A stretch of 64,000 nucleotides of DNA from Aralia elata (lineage: Eukaryota > Streptophyta > Magnoliopsida > Apiales > Araliaceae): positions 39,327,222 through 39,391,221 of the forward strand of contig CM068383.1 of NCBI GenBank assembly GCA_034770075.1, given 5' to 3'. Within the stretch, counting starts at the first letter, position 1. Each line of letters begins with the position of its first letter. Below the pieces are notes generated by a model. That model was not told where the DNA came from. It worked only from the letters and a program-made list of their open reading frames with translations, and ran no database searches. Position numbers and translations under genes: made by a program. Below are positions 54,692 through 64,000 of this stretch, one piece after another.

Positions 54692-57650
54692 CCTCACTGT
54701 TGCGAATTGACACCACGTTGGGTGTCATTACCGGGTCAGAGCAAAGGGTTCTTTATAAATAAAGCCCTAGTTCAGAGGTAATAGCTTGTTGTGTTTGTGA
54801 AACTCTGAAATAGAGAGAGTTATAGTAAGAATACCGTCAAACGGCTGCTAGTCAAATGATCGGGGGTGCTAGCTGTGGCGTGGATGTACCCTAATTTCAT
54901 CACCTATTTTGGGAGAAGGAGGAGAGCGGCGACTAGGACCTCACTTCGACTCAACCCAACCTTAAGGTATATTAGGGTTCTATTAAGTTTTGACCCAATT
55001 GTCGTGTGGTTGTTTTCTTTTTATTTGGTTTTGCTGCTATTTTGTTGGGAAAATCTGTGTATAGAAAGCCATGGAGGGCCGGGCGGTATAAGGATGGAGT
55101 TTAGTTGTGGATGTCATGTGTTTTGCTAATTATTGAGGGATTTTGAGTCGCCCACCAACTGTTTGTTACAATGTCTGTAAGGGCCAGCTCTGTATTTTTA
55201 CTTTATTTTTAAGTGATTTGTTTAGCTTGTATAAATTCTAGCATTTTGTTATACTATGTGTGGCTGTGATGCGATTGTGGCTGGAACCGAGTGGCTGGTT
55301 AGCGCCTAAGCTCGTCGGCGTTGTGTCCGTGTGCAGCGCGGGCAGCAGCTGCACCTTGGGCACTTCGGTGCTGAAGGGCTAGGCAAGCAGCCAGTCGCCG
55401 GTCGGGGGAAAGAGTTGATAATGGTTGCTGCAGTTACTCTTCTAATTGCTTGATCATGATGGTTAATACTAAGTTAATATCATAACCTTCAATGATAATA
55501 AGAGCCAGTCAATCCGTTAATAGACGTTTGTTTAGATAGCTAAGTAATCAACATACCTACAGAAAATGAGTATGTTAATCAACCATCATATTGTTATTAC
55601 TAAATGTTTAATAATAATGGTTAAACCTTAACATGCTAGTTGCAGAACTTGATAAATTGATGGGTAATTACAGTGGTAATTAAATGTTTAAAATATTATT
55701 ATATGAAGTAATAATTATACGCTATGTATTATTAAAATGAGTTTGTAGCACTAAGGGGGGATTAAATTATTACTAAATGACAATGATGCTTAAGGAATAA
55801 AATATGATTATTACCATTAATAATACTATGTAATAAATAGATTATTATGGAAAGGTTAATAATAATGGTAAACACTAAGATATTATGAAAAGAATTTAAT
55901 AATATCATCGGGTGATTTAGTTACCTAATAAACTTTAAAGTACTTTAAATATGATCCAAATTGGTTGTTTAACTCATTAGTTTATTCAACAAGGATAACT
56001 AAGAATGAAGTCTATTTAATTAATTGTTTATTATGATTAAACAATAAACAAGGGGTAATAATTATTTAAATAATTATTTAATTAACTTTAAATAGTAATT
56101 AGATACAAATACTATTAGATTAATTTTTAGTTATTATTTAAAATAATAATACACTAATAAAATAATTATTTGGATTATTAAATTAATAAAGATAAATAAG
56201 ATTAATGATTTGATTATTCAATAATAATTAGTTATTGTTTAGTATTAAATAATAACTAAAGGTAATTAGTTAACTACTATTTGACTAATATTAAATAGTG
56301 ATGCAATGATGATAGGATTGATAAAATAAAGAGAGGTTAAATAGCACATTAATTAAACAATTAAATAATTAATAAGTGTTTATCACTTAAGGAAAATATC
56401 ATCAATTAATTTAATCATCAACCTAAAGATCAATTAAGTGTCTTATAGGATTGAGGATAGTTCATTAACTTATATGTGCTATGGGATTTGTTTATTTGCT
56501 AAATAAATAGCATAAGTGAGCGTACCGATTTACAACTACGCAATATTAATTGATAGATCGACTTTATCAATGTTAGGTCCTTCAAGGCCGATTAGTTAAA
56601 GCTAGAATTATTTGTAGCTGAGTAGACAGGCAAGTTCCCTTTCTCCTGAAACTTTACCTTGGGAAATTTTTCTTAACCCTACTCAATCATATTCGAGTAG
56701 ACTACTATTGTATTGGAAGTTATTTATTTAAGCATGAATTTTAATTCCAAGTATGCTTAAGTGGTTTAATCAATTTGCAATTAATCCACATCGGTATCAT
56801 TGACACTCGTACTCGGTGCACTTGAATTCGAACCGTCTTGGATTTATATATTCTCTTTAAAGTTCCGTAATTCACGAACCATTTAAGATTGAGTCTGGAC
56901 CCTTGTTCGGTCAGGCAAATGTATGAGATTTTTTATAAAAGCTATCCGGGCCAATCGATAGTATGGATTTTTAGACTAAAATGAGCACCCCTTTTATTAT
57001 AGGGGAGTACCCCAGGTATCTAATATAAGATACAAATAGCAGAGTTGAATGTTATGCATTACATAGCGTACGCGAGGCTGATCCCCTCAAGTACATATTC
57101 TGTAGCCAGTAACCAAAGGGTCAATTAGCTATTGATTCCATTGGAAGTTTATTGTTCAAAGTCTACTTGACTATCATTCTTTCTAAAAGCAATTACTATC
57201 TTTGCTTATGATATTCATATTGTTGAATCCTTTTTTTTACTATATATTTCGTTCATCATGATATATCCTTTATTGTGGTATTTAAACTTGTTGAGCAAGC
57301 TAGTTGTTCATCCTTGCTATATCATGACTCTTATTGCAGTTAAACCCGAGACTTCAGGGAAGGGCAAGTGTAAAGAAAAGATGAAGTGATAAGTTTCTAG
57401 TAGCTGGCTCTATTTTACGCTTAGATTAATTCACTATTAATGTAATTTGAACCCTGACATATATTTAGGATATGTTTGTGTTATGTATTGAGGTTATCGA
57501 ATTCTTGGGACTAGTAACACCTTTTGAATGAACAACATATGTTTATTTTATTCCGTATTTAGTTATTTTATGTTGTTTGGAGGTGGATGTTTGTATTGGA
57601 TCGTGATGACCGAATCCGGGCATTAAAAAACTGAATTTGGGGGCGTCACA
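54692..57650 (+). repeat. E 3' LTR, last segment
   Basis: Continues E after C. Contains tttataaataaag near 54751 (TATA-like), a GC-richer part at 55260-55400, a very AT-rich stretch at 55440-56480 and a part homologous to H (56280-57650). Ends cgtcaca. No ORF with recognisable similarity. With the other segments the LTR would be about 5.45 kb. Confidence 0.68.
56497..57136 (+). other. Hairpin-rich domain in the E LTR
   Basis: Stems matching H: TGCTA/TAGCA (56497-56512), GGGG-AGTA-CCCC (57002-57013), GTATC-8 nt-GATAC (57016-57033; H has GTACC/GGTAC), GAGG-ctgatcc-CCTC (57074-57088) and GTCAA-7 nt-TTGAT (57120-57136). Confidence 0.55.
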
Positions 57651-59880
57651 GTTAGAAAACCCTAGCTTTCTCTCACTTTATATGAGTACTATTTGAAATC
57701 TATACACTCGTTTTGCGATCCATCAAAGAGGGGTGCTAGATATATACGTTAAGTATTAAAACCAAGTGGTATAAGTCAAAAATAAAGTGTACAAAATTCG
57801 TAGGGACTGTTTTTACTAATACAGGGCAGTCCCATCCAAGGATAGTTTCGTCATTGTTTTTTGCTATAATAATTCTAGAAACATTTGGAGTGATAATATA
57901 GAAGTTATGTGAGACCTGTAAAAATTTGAGAATTTTTGGTCAAGTAGAATGAAAGTTTATGGCTGTTATGGCGAAGGACGTCAAATCGGGAAACGGGACC
58001 AAAACCCGCTGACCTCTTACTTATGTGCACTGTTTTGACCTCGTAAAAAGTGCAATAAATTTAGGGCTTTTTACCACTAAAACTATAGGAAGTTAGGTAA
58101 CTCCTGTCCAAAAATTGCCACATTCCGACTTGTAACGAATAATCTACGGCTAAAATAAAAACGTAGAGTTTTCCGACGAAAACGGCTAAAATTGGAGTTC
58201 TATAAATCCGATGACCACGAAATTTTAACTAGGAGTACTTGTTAATATGTATAAGACGCTATCAAAAATTTGGAGTCATCGGAGTTGTGCAAGATAGTGA
58301 TCATTTTTCTTAGTTTCGAAAGTTAAAACGGACGTTTGAAAACTATTAAAGGAAATTGAAAACTTTCATAAGGAAAGTATTTTTGAGTATGGAATATATG
58401 TTCATATGTGTGGCAAGGCTTGAAAAAAATAAAAATCGATGATTAAAAGAGGTTAAGTCATTTTTAGAATGCAGCTTCCAGTCTGGTTTGCTGTATTCAT
58501 ATTTCGGCTTGCTGAATTGATTGAATCCGGCTTGCTGAATTGGTTAATATAGTTTACTAAATTAATGAATCTGGTTTGCTGAATTAGTGAATCTAGGTTG
58601 CTGAATTATAGGATAGTTTGAATCCAGGGTGTTGGATTTGATGATAGTTTGAATCCAAGTTACTGGATTAGTATGTTTAGATAATCCAACTTGCTGGATT
58701 AGGTATTCAGGCTTAATGGATTATAAAGAAGAACTTATAAAATGAAAGACTTAGTGTTAAGTCATAAGGTTTATGATAAAGTAGTAGTCCAGTCGTGTTC
58801 TTTAATAGTTGATGTATAGTAGTTGGGCTAAACAATTCCTTCAGGGAGCGGAGGTATATACGAACTAGCAACCGATCTAACTCACTGTGAAAATACTGTA
58901 GACGAGACGGAAACTAGTTTGTTGGTTGTTTGTGGGAAACCACTCAGTATACTATATTGAACACTGTTAAAGACTCGATGTGTGCTAGCTTTAGAATTAT
59001 GAATGCGTATGGTGCTAATGTGTTATCTAATATTTAGTTATGTGGTTAAATGTTGGATAATCTATTGATAAAGAAGTGATATTATAAGGTGATATATGTG
59101 ATGCTAATTGAAAGATCAATCTTATAACTGATAGGTCTTTCATAAGAGATTAAGTTAAATTGCGTAGCAGTAATCGATGGTAAAGACAAGTTCTCTATCC
59201 TCACTCAAAGTTATATTGAGCAAGTTCTTCTTAACTCAAATTTGAGTTGCTATGTTTCAAGCATGTTAGTGGTTTAATTCTTGATAATTATTCCAACTCC
59301 TTAAATTATTGATTCACACATAGTGCATGTTGCATATGTCCATTAGGTATGAAAGGCTGATCACCTTCATTACCTTAAGGTTCAGTTAAATTTGTTCATG
59401 GTCATTATTGACACCCTGTATTATTGAATTCAGTCATTCAATTATTGAAATTCTGATTCATGCTCTTTCACAATTATTATATTGTTAAAAAATTCTAAAG
59501 CTTATTCATTCTTTCAATCATGATATATCTTTATTGTACTTAAACTTGCTGAGCAAAGTAGTTGTTCACCCTTGCTATATCATGATAACAAATTTCAGAT
59601 TTAAGGCGAATGTTCGAGGAAAGACAGAGACAGAAGCAAAGGACAAGATTATAGTGTTATGTATGATAACTAAATTAGTTATTTGATGTAAGTTAATTGT
59701 GTAAACCTTTTATGAATCTAAAGGTAAATATGTATTAATAAAGGTTATAGACTTTGGGATATGTAGCAGAGATTATTGTATAAACAATTTATGTTTATAT
59801 CTTCCACAGTAGTTGTTAATATGATATATCGTGACATACTAGGCCCGAGATTCAAGGGACCCGGGTTTGGGGGCTTCACA
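57651..59880 (+). repeat. Element F: older Tekay-like LTR part inserted in the G integrase
   Basis: The right end gggggcttcaca (59869-59880) matches the LTR ends of H and E, and 59040-59880 is a diverged relative of their terminal part. It abuts G integrase codons at 59881. E appears to be inserted at its left edge (57650). Contains a hairpin minisatellite (58490-58735). No ORF is convincing. Confidence 0.6.
58490..58735 (+). repeat. Hairpin minisatellite of F: AATCC-8 nt-GGATT
   Basis: Perfect five-pair stems with eight-base loops at 58621-58638, 58652-58669 and 58683-58700; degenerate units with gcttgctgaatt upstream. Spacing between the three clear ones is 31 bp. Confidence 0.72.
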
Positions 59881-60579
59881 CCAGCTGCCTTTTAAATCCA
59901 TCACGACCGCCCGAAGCATATCTTCTAAGGTCTGAATCGTTCGCTCGCTCTGGCCGTCGGTTTGAGGATGATATGGTGTACTCAACCTTAACTGTGTTCC
60001 CATTCTTGCCTGCAGACTTCTCCAAAAATTCGACGTGAAGCGCGGATCCCTGTCTGATATAATAGATACCGGTACTCCATGACGTGATACAATCTCCTTA
60101 ATGTAAAGTTTTGCTAACTGCTCCAGCTTATACCGTATCCTGATTGGTAGAAAATGGGCAGACTTGGTCAGATGATCCATAATTACCCAGATGGCGTCTA
60201 AACCCTTATGAGTCGGTGGCAGACCCACCACAAAGTCCATTGTGATGTGCTCCCACTTCCACTCCGGAATCTCTAATGGTTGAAACAGTCCGCTTGGTCG
60301 CTAGTGTTCTGCTTTAATCCGTTGGCATGTCATACATCGGCTAACGCACTCTGCCACTTCTCGTTTCATATTCGGCCACCAAAAACACTGCCGCAGATCC
60401 TGATACATTTTTGTGCTCCCGGGATGTTTTGAGTACCTCGTACTATGAGCTTCCTGAAGGATTTCTTCCCTCAATTTCGGATCCGATGGTACCCAGACTC
60501 TCCCTTCAAACCTTAGCAACCCTGTGCTATCAATCTTATACTTAAGTTCCTTGCCTTTGCAATTCGCTTCTTTATTCAA
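59881..60579 (-). pseudogene. G integrase, truncated by F
   Basis: Minus strand: YKIDSTGLLRFEGRVWVP, HSTRYSKHPGSTKMYQDLRQCFWWPNMKREV, CMTCQRIKAEH, then TAG at 60301-60303 (for a Gln), MDFVVGLPPTHKGLDAIWVIMD, IISDRDPRFTSNFW and HPQTDGQSERTIQTLEDMLRAVV. Cut after DLKGSW at 59881. Typical Tekay/Del sequence; the C-terminus and chromodomain are not in the window. Confidence 0.88.
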
Positions 60580-61247
60580 TCATAATCCTCATCCTTTTCT
60601 TGAGCCTCGTTGATTTGATCCAATAGGGTCGGGCTCGCTGTCACTGTAAATAACTTCCCGTCTGTCTCCATCGGATACTCAACCTCCAATTCCCGACGTT
60701 CAAACTCCTTTATCAACTCAGCCTGAGTTGTCAGCTTCATCAATTTCTCCCTGCCTTTCCTGCTCAAGGCATCTGCCACTACATTTGCTTTGCCCGCATG
60801 GTATAGATTCTCACAGTCGTAATCCTTGATCAATTCTAACCATCGGCGTTGCCTCATATTCAGCTCCTTCTGAGTGAAGATATATTTCAGACTTTTATGA
60901 TCTGTATATATCTCGCACCTCTCTCAATATAAATAATGCCTCTAAATCTTCAAGGCGAATACTACTGCTGCTAACTCCAGGTCATGAGTCGGGTATCCCT
61001 TCTCATAGTCCTTCAACTGACGTGAAGCGTACACAATGACCTTGCTGTGCTGCATTATTACACAACCAAGACCTTTGTGTGATTCATCACTATACGCTAC
61101 AAAACCTCCGGTGTTGTCCAGTAAAGCCAACACCAGTGCTTGGGTAAGTCTCTTCTTCAGGTCCATGAAACTTTCCTCGCAGTTTTCCGTCCAAACGAAC
61201 TTTACCGTCTTTCTGGTTAGATTGGTTAACGACGATGCTATCTTCAA
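60576..61247 (-). pseudogene. G RNase H
   Basis: Frames 61247-60942 and 60857-60576 carry FVAYSDESHKGLGCVIMQ, VIVYASRQLKDYEKGYPTHDLELAAVVFALKI, then stops within the conserved WRHYLYG stretch, and ENLYHAGKANVVADALSRK. A frame change lies near 60580. The first catalytic Asp of RNase H is still seen as SDESHKG. Confidence 0.82.
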
Positions 61248-62144
61248 AAAATCCTAGATGAATCTCCGATAGTATCTCGCTAACCCTAAGAAACTCCTAA
61301 TCTCCATCGGCATCTTAGGCTGCTCCCAATTAATAGCGGCTTCCACCTTTGCAGGGTCTACCGAAATGTCATTCTTGTCGATGACGTGTCCTAGAAACTG
61401 CACCCTATGCAACTAAAATTCACACTTCGAAAACTTCGCGTACAGCTTCTCCCTTCTTAACGTCTCCAAAGAAATCCTTAGGTGTTCAACATGCTCTTCC
61501 TCTGACACTAAATACACCAAGATGTCATCGATGAATACAACCACGAACTTGTCTAAGTACTGCTTGAACACTCTATTCATCATATCCATGAATGCCGCTG
61601 GTGCATTTGTTAGTCCAAATGACATTACCAGAAACACAAAATGCCCATAACGAGTTTTGAACGCCGTCTTCGGGATATCCTCTTGTCTCACCTTTAGTTG
61701 ATGATAGCCCGTTCTCAAATCAATCTTTGAAAAGTATTTCGCTCCCTTGAGTTGATCAAACAGATCGTGTATCTTAGGCAGCGGGTACCTATTCTTAATC
61801 ATGACTTTGTTCAATTCGCGATAGTCGATACAAAGCCTCATCGAACCATCATTCTTCTTCACGAACAGAACCGGCGCTCCCCATGGTGACACGCTCGGTC
61901 TGATATAACCCTTGTCTAACAGTTCCTGCAATTGAACCATCAGTTCCTTCATTTCTACCGGTGCCATTGGATACAGCGCCTTCGATATTGGTGCGGCTCC
62001 CGGCACCAAATCAATTACAAATTCTACCTCCCTATCCGGCAGAAATCCCAGAATTTCATATGGGAAGACATCCGTGAATTCCCTTACGACAGGTATCTGA
62101 CTCGGTTCGCCCTCGATTCGACGAGTATCGACCACGTGAGCCAA
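61248..62144 (-). pseudogene. G reverse transcriptase
   Basis: FTDVFPYEILGFLPDREVEFVIDLVPGAAPISK, VLFVKKNDGSMRLCIDYRELN, YFSKIDLRTGYHQLKV, NAPAAFMDMMNRVFKQYLDKFVVVFIDDILVY (catalytic Asp pair), LYAKFSKCEF, then TAG for a Trp at about 61413 and FLGLARYYRRFI, then another stop at about 61251. Confidence 0.88.
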
Positions 62145-62624
62145 ATAACTTATACAACCCTTCTTCAGAAAAATCTCTTAGCTTGCTTCATCGTTAAACA
62201 ACAAGATTGTCTCGGCAATTTACTACCATAGAATACCACCTTCGACTTATTATAAGTCTTCAGGTGTACACACTTCTTCTTACAGTCGATGACTGCTCCA
62301 TGAATTGGTAACCAATCCATTCTAAGGACTACATCGAACTCCCCCCAAACGAATCGGTATCAAATCCAAGTTGAGCTTAAATCCTCGTAATTCGGCACAA
62401 CAATTCATATGAATGCATTCTACGGGGATAATTTCCTTGTTTGCTACTTCTACGTTCATAGGGTGCTCTAACTTTTCACGAGGTAAGTCTAACCGTTTAG
62501 CAAATTCTTTGGAAACAAAAGAGCAGGTAGCACCCGAATTGAATAACACATACGCATTTATATCATTGATTGGGATGATAGCTGACACCACGTCCTTGGA
62601 CTCCACAGCATCCTTGACGGTCAT
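62145..62624 (-). pseudogene. G protease
   Basis: NDINAYVLFNSGATCSFVSKEFAKRLDLP: the catalytic Asp of D-S-G-A-T is replaced by Asn. The frame breaks at about 62341-62346 in a run of six C (plus strand), then continues in another frame through the connector to RT. Confidence 0.82.
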
Positions 62625-62810
62625 GTTGAACGTGCGTGACGTTGGTCTGTTAGCCTGACTGGTTGGCCCTCTAGTGCTCAGCCTGTTGTTGTGGTTGTTA
62701 TTGCTGTTGCGGTTGTCGCTAGCTGTATCGCCCTTTCTCCTCGGGCAATCCTTGATCTGGTGGTCTGGGGCTCCACACGAAAAACACCCTCCTTTCTGCT
62801 TATTCGGACA

Positions 62811-63724
62811 CTAAGGAGCCATGTGCCCCGATTGTCCGCAGCGATAACAAACACTTCTCCCTTTCATACACTCCCCTGAGTGGTTCTTTCCGAAGCTGCT
62901 GCACTTCCAATTTGACCTGGCCTCTCCCCTGGACTTGTTGCCTCTGGAGGATTGGCTCTCCATCCATTTACGCTTATTGGGGTTGCTGCCTCCACTGCTT
63001 CCCCCCTTCGGCCCTTCTTGACCGACCTTCTTTTCCTGTTTAAATCGTGCTATGGCTTCATTGCCTCCTTCCACAATGATAGCCCTTTCCAGAGTTCAGA
63101 GAAGTTCTTAATCTTCAACACAGCGATGGTTTTCTGCACCCACGACTTCAATCCCAACTCGAACCTTCTTTCTTTCCTTGCCTCCGTGTCCACCTGATGT
63201 GGAGCGAATCGGGCCAACTCGTTAAATTTTGCCACGTACTCTGTGACCGTCATACCACCATGTTTTAGTTCCAAAAACTTAACCTCCATATCCTGTTGCG
63301 TATTCTCGTAGAAGTAATTCTCGAAGAATAGCTCCTTGAATTTGTCCCATGGAATAACTCCATCGCTTGCTCGTCCCTTATTGGCTTTCCACCAATAATT
63401 AGCTTCGCCCTTCATCATGAAGGTGGCAAATCCGGTTTTCTGCTCCTCGGCCACTCGTGCAACCTCGAAGATTTTCTCCATTGCTTCAACCCAAGTTTGT
63501 GCTTCTATTGGGTCGAGAGTTCCCTTGAACTCGGGTGGTCCAACCAGTTTGAAATCCTTAACGTTGGCCAAGTGATGTGCGGGTTGGGGTGCTGGTTGAC
63601 CTGCTGCTGGCAGGGGTCTAGCCTGCATAGCCTCGGCCAGCAGTTCTGCGAATACCCTCATTGGGTCAGGTTGATCTCCAACCTCACTTTTTGACTCGGC
63701 GACACGTTGATTGCAGGGTCTAAC
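62811..63724 (-). pseudogene. G gag, N-terminus missing
   Basis: DFKLVGPPEFKGTLDPIEAQTWVEAMEKIFEVARV, NYWWKA, FENYFYENTQQDMEVKFLELKHGGMTVTEYVAKF, then a frame change near 63070, a basic Ser/Gly-rich part and the zinc knuckle CYRCGQSGHMAP followed by TAG at 62811-62813. A second knuckle, CFSCGAPDHQIKDC, follows in the same frame. The right end is cut at 63724 by another LTR. Confidence 0.85.
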
Positions 63725-64000
63725 TGTTAGGTTTGTATATAACTCAAGCATACAAACAAGTTACATATATAGAGCGGAAGCATGATAAAATGGATTTTAA
63801 AATTTTTCATACAAACCATCACCATGATCTTTCCTTGTGTTCAATTATCAATTAACGAAAGAGATAGAGATTAAGAAATTATACCCTCGTAGAATCGTGC
63901 TTCCTCGGGTACAAGTTCACCTCCAATTCCTTCGCGTTCTCCTTGAATTCCACCGATTAAATTCCTTTCTTTGATTAACCTTAACCACCTAAGTGTTTGG
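63725..64000. repeat. Probable LTR of a copia-type element (partial)
   Basis: Begins tgttaggtttgtat right where the G gag coding ends and contains agagcggaagcat, a phrase I associate with some copia LTRs. No coding is seen and the right end lies beyond the window. The possible TSD is ctaac (63720-63724). Confidence 0.4.

Noticed and set aside
54416..55129. Open frames of 87-121 codons in the C 3' LTR end and the following E segment
   Set aside because: The first is duplicated in the 5' LTR (48460-48747) and runs across the LTR border; neither shows a domain or codon pattern of a gene.

Overview
The window is a stack of nested LTR retrotransposons from a flowering plant, probably a eudicot; the species is not identified. 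I see no host gene, no tRNA or rRNA gene and no CRISPR array. Every long open frame that looks real is a piece of a Ty3/gypsy gag-pol or an element accessory ORF. A CRM-clade chromovirus together with the dense nesting fits (peri)centromeric heterochromatin.

For reference I name the elements as follows. G is a minus-strand Tekay/Del-like chromovirus, the oldest layer (59881-63724). F is a Tekay-like LTR piece inserted in the G integrase (57651-59880). E is a plus-strand Tekay-like element whose 3' UTR (25227-26382) and very long 3' LTR (26383-28838, 47710-47745, 54692-57650) host the later insertions. B is a minus-strand Athila in the E 3' UTR (1372-25226). A is a plus-strand Athila inside the B gag (10196-22343, TSD atggt). 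D is a plus-strand Athila in the E LTR (28839-47704, TSD atggg). I is a short minus-strand non-autonomous Athila inside the D pol (34293-41306, TSD cttag). C is a CRM element in the E LTR (47746-54686, TSD ttgtc). H is a Tekay-like LTR end that cuts the B 3' LTR (1-1371). A probable copia LTR starts at 63725.

The Athila elements share one plan: LTR, PBS matching tRNA-Asp, gag-pol, a GC-rich spacer, an accessory ORF annotated in databases as a putative plant transposon protein, a conserved 3' non-coding block, a PPT, and LTR. In A the gag-pol is broken by one stop and an integrase deletion. In B and D it carries many stops, mostly of the C-to-T/G-to-A kind. C has nearly identical LTRs but three one-base frameshifts, all in homopolymers. 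I keeps complete LTRs, PBS and PPT but no enzyme domain, so it must have moved with enzymes from a relative.

The most unusual signal is non-coding. Nearly every family carries its own short hairpin-forming repeat: CTCGCC-GG-GGCGAG in A, GGCGCAGCTGCGCC in D, GCCCAG-CGC-CTGGGC in B and I, GACAC-loop-GTGTC in E, AATCC-loop-GGATT in F. In the Athilas these clusters sit at two fixed places, the LTR and the spacer before the accessory ORF. In E, and in an LTR domain shared by E, F and H, stems stay paired through compensating substitutions.
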